Both the position numbers and the translations under genes were made by a program. This document shows positions 20,501 to 28,202 of a DNA stretch of 42,386 bases, in pieces. How positions within the stretch are numbered: position 1 is the stretch's first letter; every line of letters begins with the position of its first letter. Source of the DNA: an uncultured Cytophagaceae bacterium (GTDB lineage: Bacteria > Bacteroidota > Bacteroidia > Cytophagales > Spirosomataceae); the NCBI GenBank assembly GCA_903898715.1, contig CAIUGL010000007.1, positions 1 to 42,386 on the forward strand, written 5' to 3'. The notes beneath the pieces were generated by a model, which was given only the letters and a program-made list of their open reading frames with translations, made no database searches and was not told the DNA's origin.

Positions 20501-20719
20501 GCCGAATACTAATACTGCACCATCACCTACTGAAATCTTGTAAGATCCATCGGCGCCAGTTGTTGTACCACGAGCGGTACCTTTCAAGCTGACACTAACT
20601 CCTGGCAGAGCAGCACCATCTTCTGATGAAGTAACTTTACCAGTTACTTGTCTTGTTTGAGCAAATAATGAACTGCAAACAGTCATTACCATTACCCAAA
20701 TGAGTAAGAGTTTTTTCAT
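17516..20719 (-). CDS. SusC/RagA-family TonB-dependent outer-membrane transporter (pair 4)
   Basis: Protein of 1067 residues: signal peptide (1-21, LFAQ), carboxypeptidase-regulatory-like domain (about 23-97), TonB box LNEVVVTALG (101-110) followed by TRTKNSLPYAAQ, plug domain with VVIRGSKSLTG, MFVVDGVPID and ALYGSRASNGVIMITTKKA (to about 250), beta-barrel ending VGFNVKLLF. A loop with ANGDGQDD resembles a calcium-binding DxDxD turn; this is only an observation. The N-terminus is related to SusC 2 and 3 but less close. Pairs with a SusD-like_2 protein, as expected for this SusC sub-lineage. No STN domain and no neighbouring sigma factor. Confidence 0.95.
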   Translation of the reverse strand: MKKLLLIWVMVMTVCSSLFAQTRQVTGKVTSSEDGAALPGVSVSLKGTARGTTTGADGSYKISVGDGAVLVFGFVGYKQQTISVGSQTAINVVLASDASELNEVVVTALGLTRTKNSLPYAAQQIKGDELTRVRSGNAFSQLSGKVSGVQITQGNSIGGSTNVVIRGSKSLTGNNQAMFVVDGVPIDNSVTNSTNQRTGRGGYDYGNAAADINPDDIESMTVLKGAAATALYGSRASNGVIMITTKKAKKGLGLTINSGLSVGTIDKTTFPKYQNQYGAGYSDPYQKDGFFYFDANGDGQDDLVVPTSEDASYGTKFDGRMVYHWDAFDPAGPNFQKAKPWSAAANTPEKFYETAISNNTNIALDGATDKGSFKLGYTRNEDRGTLPNSSVIKNIMNISGTYQISPKLVASATSNFSVVSGLGRYGTGYDGLNVNQNFRQWYQTNVDIMEQKDAYFRNNKNVTWNWSDPSSAAGLKPIYTDNYYWTRYQNYQNDTRTRVFGNAMLNYKPTDYLNILGRITMDSYDEFQEERIAVGSTDIPEYSRYDRHFEEINYDLISNFDKNLTADINLKALAGLNLRKSLNRSIFAATNGGLIVPGLYSIANSKGTVSAPSENYNPREVFGLFGGATLTYKDFLTLDGTVRQDKSSTLPVENNAYLYYAGSASWLFSHHLEDLPWLTSGKLRANYATVGNDAPWGSIKNVYDQPAPFGSTILFSVPGTQNNPGLKPEQTISKEIGLEMAFMQNRFGFDLTYYHTNTLDQILPAAVSTATGYNSTFVNAGNIENKGFEVSVYANPIKTPDFSWNVNVNFTRNRNKVLSLYNESQNLQLASFQGGVTLNATVGEPYGILKGRTWKFVNGEKLVKANGYYDMTTTTTNNIGNVNPDWIGGVNNSFRYKNVTFSFLIDVKAGGSIFSLDQYYGAATGVLAESALLNDLGKPSRNDLADGGGVIVPGVLADGSKNTKRVGNDYGIFGYYRNPQHAFIYDASFVKLREANLTYSLPRAIVAKLGGVKGVDLSVFGRNLWLIHKNIPYSDPEENLSAGNLQGYQSGAYPTTRSVGFNVKLLF

Positions 20720-20942
20720 GTTGATTAATTTAATTAATGAAAAATATTAATAAAAGTTATGCAAGTTAGAGATTTTCTTTTTGCGACCAAAGAAAATTTT
20801 GAAAAAGGAATGGTCAACCTACCGAAACCCCGCTGAAATTCAATAAAGCCAAATCTTTTCGTGGATTTCCACTAAATAAACAATCTGAACCCACTAGAAT
20901 ACTTGCCATAAATTAAGCATAGCGAAACACCTGTAAAAAAGA
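20720..20942 (-). promoter_or_regulatory. Upstream region of SusCD 4 with a small inverted repeat
   Basis: This gap between the SusC 4 start and the SusD 5 terminator holds no gene. An inverted repeat, ATTTTCTTT (20772-20780) with AAAGAAAAT (20789-20797), surrounds an 8-base loop about 55-75 bp before the ATG. The TTTGGCAAA box found before SusC 1, 2, 3 and 5 is absent. I see no full promoter consensus; the promoter is presumed to be here because the unit is preceded by a terminator. Confidence 0.35.
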
Positions 20943-20972
20943 AAAGGGGGTAAGCTTTCGCTTACCCCCTTT
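20943..20972 (-). terminator. Intrinsic terminator after SusD 5
   Basis: A 13-bp perfect stem, AAAGGGGGTAAGC (20943-20955) with GCTTACCCCCTTT (20960-20972), has a 4-base loop; on the minus strand it runs into a T-rich tract. It lies about 26 bp past the SusD 5 stop and is the strongest hairpin of the array. Confidence 0.9.
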
Positions 20973-20998
20973 CTTCCGTCATAAGAATGACTAAAGGA

Positions 20999-22513
20999 TT
21001 ACTTCCAACTTGGATTTTGAACCAAATTAGGATTTGCATTCGTCAAAGTCTCCGTGATAGGGAATGTCCACTCACGTGATGTAGGTGTTAATGAACACTT
21101 ATCTACTGGAGATTGTGCAGGAATTCCGCACGTACTTCCTCTTTGTAACGTTCTAGATGTACGCTTCAAATCAAAGAAACGGTGACCTTCGCCAACGAAC
21201 TCTCTTCTTCTTTCATCAGCGATGGCATTCACCAACGTTGCTCCTGTTAAATCCTCATTCACATAGCCACTAATTCTAGCTGTACGCAATGCATTCAAAT
21301 CTCGCATCGCCAATTCATTCTGCGGCGTGCTAGAACGTGCATACGCCTCAGCTCTGATCAAATAAAGTTCAGCAGTTTTCATGGCAACAAAATTCGCATT
21401 ACCGTTAGAAACACCACCTTTACCTCGGTACTTAGTTAAAGCTAATGCCTGTGGTACTTCTGTAGTTCTGTTGACATTCGCAAAATAAGCACCATAACGG
21501 ATGTCATTACTACGAATCAAACCAGTTGTACCAGCGATCGTTGCAATTTCTAACGCTGGACGGAAATAACTTCTGTTATTCGTTGCAAAAAATGCAAGGA
21601 AGGTAGGTCCACTTTGACCTGCGTCAAACTGCACATTCCAGATAATTTCTCCCGCAGCTGCCTCTGAGTACATCCCGTTAAAGGTTGTTTGATTGCTAAC
21701 TAGCGCTGGCGCAATAGCGATACCTGCAGTAGCCGCTGCAATCGCATCCGCATACAAACCTGCATAAAGCGAAACACGTGCTTTCAATAAATGAACAGCT
21801 GCTAAACCCATTTTAGGACGAATAACTGCAAATCCTTGATTTACATTTTTGTCAACATCCGCTAAAAGTGTTTGTGCTGCATTTAAATCTGCAAACATTT
21901 CATCATAGTATACTTTGTTTGATAATCTTACTGGCTTTGCGTCAGAAGAAATTTCAAACGTTTTGCTATAATTCAACGCTAACGTTGTCGTGCTATTGCG
22001 ATCATAATTCTCTGCAAAATATCTGAAAAGATCAAAATGCGCCATGGCTCTAATCGCATGTGCTTGACCTTTGATACGATTTGCGGTCTTTTTGTTCGCT
22101 GGCGTCGTAAACTTATCTACATCTCTCAATACAATGTTAGCTACAGAAATCACCTTGTAACCTGCATTATAGATGTTCGTGATTTGAGCGGTATTTTGCT
22201 GAAACTGGAAATTTGACATATCTCTCGAGTTTGCCAATGTTTGGATTGTTTCATACAAGTTATCACTTAACACATCGGGCATAATGGCTAAGCCAGCACC
22301 CGTACCACTTCCAGAACCATAGTAATCATTAGCTCTAAAGTTTGCATAGGCACCGTCAAGTACCTGCTCTAATTGACCCATGTTAGATGGGTTATTCACA
22401 GCGTCCAGCGTAAATTCTGGCGCAAGATTAACAAAACTGTCTTGGCAGCTTTGCAACGTAAATGCAGCGATTAATACCAATGCTGAGGTACGTTTGAATA
22501 TTTTAGTTATCAT
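20999..22513 (-). CDS. SusD/RagB-family outer-membrane lipoprotein (pair 5)
   Basis: Protein of 504 residues with a lipoprotein signal, cysteine at residue 23 (TLQSC), followed by QDS. Classical RagB/SusD layout: helical N-terminal half with AHAIRAMAHFDLFRYFAENY (about residues 150-170) and the C-terminal signature RREFVGEGHRFFDLKRT, then a short tail ending NPNLVQNPSWK. It should capture ligand for SusC 5, which ends 20 bp upstream. The gene is followed by the strongest terminator in the array. The ligand is not identifiable. Confidence 0.95.
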   Translation of the reverse strand: MITKIFKRTSALVLIAAFTLQSCQDSFVNLAPEFTLDAVNNPSNMGQLEQVLDGAYANFRANDYYGSGSGTGAGLAIMPDVLSDNLYETIQTLANSRDMSNFQFQQNTAQITNIYNAGYKVISVANIVLRDVDKFTTPANKKTANRIKGQAHAIRAMAHFDLFRYFAENYDRNSTTTLALNYSKTFEISSDAKPVRLSNKVYYDEMFADLNAAQTLLADVDKNVNQGFAVIRPKMGLAAVHLLKARVSLYAGLYADAIAAATAGIAIAPALVSNQTTFNGMYSEAAAGEIIWNVQFDAGQSGPTFLAFFATNNRSYFRPALEIATIAGTTGLIRSNDIRYGAYFANVNRTTEVPQALALTKYRGKGGVSNGNANFVAMKTAELYLIRAEAYARSSTPQNELAMRDLNALRTARISGYVNEDLTGATLVNAIADERRREFVGEGHRFFDLKRTSRTLQRGSTCGIPAQSPVDKCSLTPTSREWTFPITETLTNANPNLVQNPSWK

Positions 22514-22533
22514 AATATCTAAGTGTTTAATAA

Positions 22534-25476
22534 TTAAAACCCAATGCTTAAACCAAATGTAGTTTGTACCAATGAAGGATACTGAGCACCTGTTAATGAA
22601 GTACCTGTAGCCTCTGGATCAAAACCTCTAAATTTAGTAATCGTAAATAGGTTTTGTCCTTGAACAAAAACACGTGCGGATCTAACTTTAATTTTCTTTA
22701 AAGTGTTCGCATTAAACGTGTAACCTAATGTTACGTTACGAAGTCTCCAGAAACTAGCATCATCAATTAATCTAGATGTTTGAGCTCTGTATGGGTTTCC
22801 TGGTCTTGGAACATCCGTGATTTTATTCGTTGGCGTCCACTCATTAAGCACAGAAATATGCATATTATCCCAGTAGTATGTCGGGTTAATGATGTTATTC
22901 AAATCATTATTATACATTTCTCTTCCTAAGAAGAAGTTGGCCTGAGCACTTAAATCAAACCCTGCATACGAAAGTCTAGTAGTCAAACCACCGAACAATG
23001 GTGCATCAGACGTACCATACTTGATTTTATCGGCTACGTTAAATGTCTGTGTTTTTGTACCATCTAACTTCGTGTACAATGCATTTCCTGTTTCAGGATC
23101 AACACCCGCAAAAGGAACCAAGAACAACGTATTGATTGGGCTTCCTTTAGATAATACCGTCACACCAGCAATTACGTTGTCTTGAGGTAATGCCACAATT
23201 TCGTTTTTGTTGTATGAGATATTACCACCAATGTTCCATGTGAATGATCCAGTTTTGATGATGTCTGCATTTAACGAAACTTCAATACCTTGGTTTTGAA
23301 CCTCACCAAAGTTACTTTGAATCGATGTGAAACCACCTGCAGAAGGATCTACCGGAAGGTTATAGAATTGATCCGTTGTATTTCTAGTATACACCTCAAC
23401 CGTACCATTGATTCTATTTTTCAAGACAGAAAAGTCAACACCAATATTAGCCGTTGAGTTGATCTCCCATGTTAAACTTGGGTTACCCGGTACACTTGGT
23501 GACCATGCTCCCACACCTGCGTATGAAGTTCTTCCGAATTGTGGAATTGGATACAAATCAGCACCATTGTTACCTGTTGTACCATAACTAGCTCTAAACT
23601 TAAGGCTAGAGATAAACGCGATATCGCGGATAAATGCTTCTTCGCTAGCTAACCACACAGCTCCTACAGATCCAAAGTTTGCCCACTTGTTGTTCAAACC
23701 AAATCTAGATGAACCATCGCGACGTGCAACAACGTTCAAGAAATACTTACCATCAAAACCGTAGTTTACGGTAGCAAAAGCAGACATTAAGCCATATTGT
23801 GCTCCATTACCTGCAACCGCTGGAATGTAGTTAGGCGTTGTAGCCGTTCCTGGTGTGATACCTGCTTCGTTTGTAAATCCATTGGTAAATCCATACCCTG
23901 TAAATCCAAATGAACGGAAGTCATTCTTGATCAATTCACCAAATACACCCGCACTGATTTCGTGCTTACCGAAGGTTGCATTGTAGTTTAATGAGGTAGT
24001 TCCTGTAAAACGGAAGTTTCTATCCAATGTTCTAGATAAGATACCTTGACGTGCAATACCACCTGAAACACGTGGATCTGTAAACGCCGCATTTTCATTT
24101 TGTGTATAGTCTACACCCCAGTTTGTTCTTAAAAACAAACCTTTCACTGCTGGAATGTGATACTCTAAATAAGAAGTAGCCACACCTTTAATTTGCTTGT
24201 TAAAGTTGTAGTTTAAAAACAACTCCATCGCACCGTTTGGCTGGCCTGAACCTAATTGGCCCGTACCTGCACCACCTGATTGATTGTAGCTTCCATCAGG
24301 AAGTTGAGCTACCTCGTATGGATTACTCCAACGAATCGCATTCAAAGGTGAACTCAAAAACGTATTCGCTTCTGACGTATTTGTTCTATCCGAGAAACCA
24401 CCTTGAATACCTAAACCAAATTTGAAATTCTTAACCGTGTTGTCCACATTCGCACGTACTGTGTAACGCTTCAAACCAGTTGTCTTAACAATACCTTCTT
24501 GATCCATGTAAGCTAAAGAAGCATAGAACTTGCTCGCTTCGTTACCACCAGTGGCCGAGATTTGATGTTGCTCCGTTTTCGCAGTGCGGAACAATTCATC
24601 ACGCCAGCTAAAATTAACTTTGCTTAATGAATCACTCTCTGCTTTTGACCATCCGTAAGGATTGCCACGCTGAAGCTCATACTTAATTTTCTGCTCACTA
24701 TTCATCACAATTAAACGATCTTCTGGCATCGTGCTTTGACCTAATTGATAATCATAGTTGATTTGAACTTGACCCGCTTTACCACGCTTCGTTGTGATAA
24801 CGAATACTCCATTAGCTCCTCTAGAACCGTAAATACCTGTTGACACAGCATCCTTAAGTACTTCGATACTCTCGAAGTCGCCCTGGTTCATCGTCTGAAA
24901 ATCAGCCGCTGAAATCTCAACTCCATCCATAATAAATAATGGCGTATTTACACCATTGATGGAACCGTTACCACGAATACGCACAACGGCTTGTTGGCCC
25001 GGTTGACCACCATTCGCCATAACAGATACACCTGTCGCCGCTCCTTGCAAAGCCTGGTCAAATGAACCAAATGGCTGCTTAGCTACTTCTTTAGATGAAA
25101 TGTTTGCTGTCGCTCCAGAGAAAGTTCGCTTTTGAATCGAACTATAACCTGTCACAACTACTTCAGATAACTGACGTGAATCCGTAGATAACGCCACGTT
25201 GATAACCGATTGATTACCTACTGAAACACTTTGTGTGTTTAAACCTACAAAGGAGAATACCAATGTAGTGGATGCACTTGGAACTGAAACGGAATAACTT
25301 CCGTCTACATTTGTTTGCGTTCCTTTGTTTGTTCCTTTAATAGAAACAGTGACACCTGGTAGCCCCGAGCCGTCCTCGGCCGAAGTTACCTTTCCGGTTA
25401 TCTTTCTGTCCTGCGCAATTAAGCTGGTTAGGGTGAAGAAAGCCAACACGAAAGTCATGAGTAAATTTTTTTTCAT
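22534..25476 (-). CDS. SusC/RagA-family TonB-dependent outer-membrane transporter (pair 5)
   Basis: Protein of 980 residues, the shortest SusC in the window but within family range. Signal peptide (1-22, LIAQ), carboxypeptidase-regulatory-like domain (about 24-100), TonB box LSEVVVTGYS (103-112), plug domain with VRIRGNGSING, LFIMDGVEIS and GIYGSRGANGVFVITTKRG (to about 230), beta-barrel ending FGLSIGF. Its first domain is of the same type as in SusC 2-4 but not recently copied. It pairs with classical SusD 5. As the first unit of the minus-strand array it sits about 246 bp from the GntP permease gene, with its own upstream region. Confidence 0.95.
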   Translation of the reverse strand: MKKNLLMTFVLAFFTLTSLIAQDRKITGKVTSAEDGSGLPGVTVSIKGTNKGTQTNVDGSYSVSVPSASTTLVFSFVGLNTQSVSVGNQSVINVALSTDSRQLSEVVVTGYSSIQKRTFSGATANISSKEVAKQPFGSFDQALQGAATGVSVMANGGQPGQQAVVRIRGNGSINGVNTPLFIMDGVEISAADFQTMNQGDFESIEVLKDAVSTGIYGSRGANGVFVITTKRGKAGQVQINYDYQLGQSTMPEDRLIVMNSEQKIKYELQRGNPYGWSKAESDSLSKVNFSWRDELFRTAKTEQHQISATGGNEASKFYASLAYMDQEGIVKTTGLKRYTVRANVDNTVKNFKFGLGIQGGFSDRTNTSEANTFLSSPLNAIRWSNPYEVAQLPDGSYNQSGGAGTGQLGSGQPNGAMELFLNYNFNKQIKGVATSYLEYHIPAVKGLFLRTNWGVDYTQNENAAFTDPRVSGGIARQGILSRTLDRNFRFTGTTSLNYNATFGKHEISAGVFGELIKNDFRSFGFTGYGFTNGFTNEAGITPGTATTPNYIPAVAGNGAQYGLMSAFATVNYGFDGKYFLNVVARRDGSSRFGLNNKWANFGSVGAVWLASEEAFIRDIAFISSLKFRASYGTTGNNGADLYPIPQFGRTSYAGVGAWSPSVPGNPSLTWEINSTANIGVDFSVLKNRINGTVEVYTRNTTDQFYNLPVDPSAGGFTSIQSNFGEVQNQGIEVSLNADIIKTGSFTWNIGGNISYNKNEIVALPQDNVIAGVTVLSKGSPINTLFLVPFAGVDPETGNALYTKLDGTKTQTFNVADKIKYGTSDAPLFGGLTTRLSYAGFDLSAQANFFLGREMYNNDLNNIINPTYYWDNMHISVLNEWTPTNKITDVPRPGNPYRAQTSRLIDDASFWRLRNVTLGYTFNANTLKKIKVRSARVFVQGQNLFTITKFRGFDPEATGTSLTGAQYPSLVQTTFGLSIGF

Positions 25477-25722
25477 GTACTTTTTAGTTTGGGGTGAGAA
25501 AAATTGTTTAACTAATTAATTGTAACTCGAAAATTAGGGAAATGTTAATAAAGAGACAAATTTTTGCCAAATTATCAACGGCAAAATGGACAATTTTCAG
25601 AATAAACGAAGGGAAAACGCTTAAATTACACCGATTTAGCGCATGGAAACACAAGCGAATAGGAATATACTCAGGTTAGGACGACCTGCTCATTTTGACT
25701 AAAATAGTACGATTCCGCGAAA
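25477..25722 (-). promoter_or_regulatory. Upstream region of SusCD 5
   Basis: No gene is present. TTTGCCAAAT (25563-25572) and, 6 bases on, CGGCAAAAT (25579-25587) form two near-inverted half sites about 90-110 bp before the SusC 5 ATG, similar to the TTTGGCAAA boxes before SusC 1-3 but in the opposite orientation. A clean TAnnTTTG box was not found. Near 25673-25705 there are only short weak hairpins, so I cannot name a terminator for the GntP gene that ends at 25723. Confidence 0.35.
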
Positions 25723-27036
25723 TTAGACGATTTGGTTTAATACGAGCACGCCCAATAGACCCGCTACAGACACAATCGTTTCCATCAAGGACCAGGAACG
25801 AATCGTTTCTTTGACCGACAAATTAAAATATTCTTTAAACATCCAAAATCCGGTATCATTCACATGCGAGAACATCAAACTCCCCGCACCAATACTCAAG
25901 ACCATTAAATTAGGATTAACATCTCCCGCAGCGACCAAAGGCAAAATCATCCCCGCCGCCGTTAAGCCTGCGATCGTCGCCGAACCAATACATACACGAA
26001 TTATCGCAGCCATCAACCAGCCTAATACCAAAGGAGGAATCGGTAAACTACCTAAATAGCCCGCAATTTCTTTGCTGACTCCGGACACCAACAAAACCTC
26101 TTTAAAAGTTCCCGCACCCGCAATAATCAACAAGATCATGCCCACATCCTTCACCGCTTCCGTATAAATACCCATCACATGCTCCATGGATTTCCCTAAG
26201 CGTAAGCCCAAGGTCCAGGTGGCGAAACAGATGGCCACCAACATCACCATGGCCGGATCGGAGATTAAATGTAAAAAAGGACTGAAAGATGAATCTTTGC
26301 CCAGCTGCACATCGAGCGCAGTCGTCACCACTAATAAAAATACGGGCAACAAGGCCGTTAAAAAACTCGAAAACGTACTTGGCAATTCATCTTCCGGAAC
26401 CTCCTGAACAGCAAACGTCTTCAAGGGTTTGGGCTTGATATGGCCGAGTGTTTTAGCAAAAATAGGTCCAGCCAAAATAATTGCCGGAATAGAAACAATG
26501 ATCCCATAAATTAAAGTCGTCCCCATATTCGCATGGAACTGCGCGACCAAAGCAGCTGGAGAAGGGTGTGGCGGTAAATATCCGTGGGCCACCGACAAAG
26601 AAGCCATCATGGGAACGCCCGCCATCAAAGGATTTAATTTGAATTTCTGCACCAGGGCAAAAATCAGTGGAATCATTAAAACGAAACCCACATTATAAAA
26701 TAAAGGAATACCAATAATGAATCCCGTGAACATCAAGCCCCAGGAAATATTCTTTTCACCAAACAACCGAATCAATGTCGATGCGATTTGTTGGGCCGCC
26801 CCACTACTCGCCACCAATTTCCCCAGCATCGCCCCCAACACAATAATCGTCACCAAAGACCCCAGCGTATCCCCCAAACCTTTTTGAATCGATTTCGCCA
26901 AATCAGGCAATGGCAACCCTAAGAGTACGCCCGCGCACAAACTCACCAAAAGAAAGGCGATAAATGAATTGACTTTTAAATAGGTGATAAGGAAGACCAA
27001 CAGGCCTATACAGAGGATAACGATTGCAATGGACAT
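25723..27036 (-). CDS. GntP-family permease (gluconate or related sugar acid:proton symporter)
   Basis: Inner-membrane protein of 437 residues with 12 or so hydrophobic segments, usual for GntP. Recognisable blocks: GIPLFYNVGFVLMIPL (about residue 105), SLSVAHGYLPPHPSPAAL (about 145) and the C-terminal IRVCIGSATIAGLTAAGM and SHVNDTGFWMFKEYF, all matching the family. It should import gluconate, a ketogluconate or another hydroxyacid with protons; the exact substrate is not decided by sequence. The reading frame extends to a TTG at 27060, but the ATG at 27036 begins a hydrophobic segment directly (MSIAIVILCIGLLVFL) and TACTTTGG, a near-consensus -7 box, lies just upstream, so I choose 27036. 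It is downstream of a kinase and nucleotidyltransferase, separated by a repeat-rich gap. Confidence 0.92.
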   Translation of the reverse strand: MSIAIVILCIGLLVFLITYLKVNSFIAFLLVSLCAGVLLGLPLPDLAKSIQKGLGDTLGSLVTIIVLGAMLGKLVASSGAAQQIASTLIRLFGEKNISWGLMFTGFIIGIPLFYNVGFVLMIPLIFALVQKFKLNPLMAGVPMMASLSVAHGYLPPHPSPAALVAQFHANMGTTLIYGIIVSIPAIILAGPIFAKTLGHIKPKPLKTFAVQEVPEDELPSTFSSFLTALLPVFLLVVTTALDVQLGKDSSFSPFLHLISDPAMVMLVAICFATWTLGLRLGKSMEHVMGIYTEAVKDVGMILLIIAGAGTFKEVLLVSGVSKEIAGYLGSLPIPPLVLGWLMAAIIRVCIGSATIAGLTAAGMILPLVAAGDVNPNLMVLSIGAGSLMFSHVNDTGFWMFKEYFNLSVKETIRSWSLMETIVSVAGLLGVLVLNQIV

Positions 27037-27087
27037 CTTATTAAATAGGTTTTGCACCAAAGTACAAATAATTCTTTTTAAAGAAAA

Positions 27088-27150
27088 GACGTTGGACGTT
27101 GGACGCTAGACGTCAGACGCTAGACGCTAGACGTTGGACGTTGGACGTCG
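27088..27150. repeat. Heptamer tandem array, nine units (GACGYYR)
   Basis: Nine contiguous 7-bp units: GACGTTG (x4), GACGCTA (x3), GACGTCA and GACGTCG. All begin GACG and vary only in the last three bases. Unit boundaries were counted base by base. Confidence 0.9.
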
Positions 27151-27159
27151 GAATAAATG

Positions 27160-27219
27160 GTAGAGACGCGATACGTCACGTTTTGAAAAAATAAAAGACG
27201 CGAAGTATCGCGTCTCTAC
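27160..27219. repeat. 15-bp perfect inverted repeat inside element A
   Basis: GTAGAGACGCGATAC (27160-27174) and GTATCGCGTCTCTAC (27205-27219) are exact inverse complements separated by 30 bp. A second, local hairpin GACGCG/CGCGTC (27197-27214) competes with the right arm. GAGACGCGAT...ATCGCGTCTC palindromes recall repeats I believe are widespread in several bacterial groups; that is recollection, not a search result. Confidence 0.85.
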
Positions 27220-27296
27220 AATAATCGGCGCGCAAAGCGCCTCAAACTTTGGCAATCCTGAAAGGTTTGCCAATGAAAAAAACAAGAATCAAAGTC

Positions 27297-27324
27297 AAAC
27301 GTCCAGCGTCCAACGTCTAACGTC
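27297..27324. repeat. Heptamer array, four units in inverted orientation
   Basis: AAACGTC, CAGCGTC, CAACGTC and TAACGTC follow one another; CAACGTC is the exact inverse complement of GACGTTG in the left array. The array ends 5 bp before the nucleotidyltransferase stop codon. Confidence 0.88.
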
Positions 27325-27329
27325 TAGAT

Positions 27330-28199
27330 TTAAAAATCCCCGTAGGTATCCTCCAAATACTGCTTCATCACCAGAATATCTTCCTTCGAAGTTAAATCCG
27401 GCACATTCTCCGCTAATGGAATGGTATAAAAACCACGCCCTTCGCCTTCTCCAAACATCACCACCGACGTCGGCAATTCCTTTTCATTACGCACCGCATG
27501 GAACGGCGTCTTCGCCAAATAAGGCAAGAACGTCGACGCCTCGAAAACAAATACGTTCATACTTACACCTAAGCGACCAATCTTCGCCATCAATTCCTCC
27601 GCCTGTTCGGCCGTAGGCTTTTCAATAATCTCCAATAAATACCCATCCGCATCTGTGCGAATCAAGGCAAACGCTGAAATACGCTCCGCCGGATACAATA
27701 AACTATCGCGGTGATACGAGATTAACGCATTCGGTTCCGGAGAAGCCCAAAGCGTTTTCAACGCATTCACACTATATAGGTTGTCGGAATTACAAACAAT
27801 TACGCGTCCCGTTTGCCAATCCGCATGTTGCATTAATGCCTGATAAACAGCATCCGCAGTTCCGGCTGGCTTCTCGCGATCCGCAGCGATTTGTTGGCGT
27901 GCGAACACGATTTTCATGCCCCAGCACGCATCTTTGGCCATTAGGCTTTCGCAATATTCCTGCGAAACGGTATCCGTAGGGTGCAACAATAACATAACCT
28001 CTTCTATCCCCGCCAAATGCGCATTGTATAATTGGTAATCAATTAAGGTCTTTCCATTCTTACCCACTTGAATCATTCCCTTGGTCACCGAGTTCGCCTG
28101 CGCAACTAAGTTGGGATCTAAATCACTCGCTCCTTCGGCCATCGCCTTCTTCATGCGCGAAGCCATACCGCCCGCCAAAATCAATAATCTCTTTTTCAT
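27330..28199 (-). CDS. Sugar nucleotidyltransferase (NTP_transferase family)
   Basis: Protein of 289 residues, cytosolic. The N-terminal nucleotide-binding signature LAGGMASRM (8-16) is the LxGGxGxRM-type loop of sugar-phosphate nucleotidyltransferases, followed by KGMIQVGKNGKTLIDYQL, a substrate and active-site region. A metal-binding aspartate is likely in VCNSDNLYS (about residue 140). The enzyme should join a sugar-1-phosphate to an NTP, giving an NDP-sugar and pyrophosphate. It starts 3 bp after the GHMP kinase stop, so the two are translated together and probably act in series. Which sugar and which nucleotide cannot be told. The C-terminus has no left-handed beta-helix, so it is not a bifunctional GlmU-like enzyme. 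The start codon is ATG. Confidence 0.87.
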   Translation of the reverse strand: MKKRLLILAGGMASRMKKAMAEGASDLDPNLVAQANSVTKGMIQVGKNGKTLIDYQLYNAHLAGIEEVMLLLHPTDTVSQEYCESLMAKDACWGMKIVFARQQIAADREKPAGTADAVYQALMQHADWQTGRVIVCNSDNLYSVNALKTLWASPEPNALISYHRDSLLYPAERISAFALIRTDADGYLLEIIEKPTAEQAEELMAKIGRLGVSMNVFVFEASTFLPYLAKTPFHAVRNEKELPTSVVMFGEGEGRGFYTIPLAENVPDLTSKEDILVMKQYLEDTYGDF

Positions 28200-28202
28200 A
28201 TC

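Larger units (their letters stand above)
27088..27324. repeat. Composite intergenic repeat A
   Basis: The whole gap between the nucleotidyltransferase gene and the GntP gene is repeats. From left to right: nine tandem 7-bp units (27088-27150), a 15-bp perfect inverted repeat (27160-27219), a GGCGC/GCGCC hairpin (27227-27241), an imperfect hairpin TTGGCAA/TTGCCAA (27249-27273), and four 7-bp units in inverted orientation (27297-27324). The outer arrays are complementary in type, so the element has inverted-repeat ends. It encodes no protein. The function is unknown. Confidence 0.8.

Noticed and set aside
1601-25476. Classical polysaccharide utilisation locus
   Set aside because: No glycoside hydrolase, lyase, sulfatase, hybrid two-component system or ECF sigma/anti-sigma gene is present in the window.
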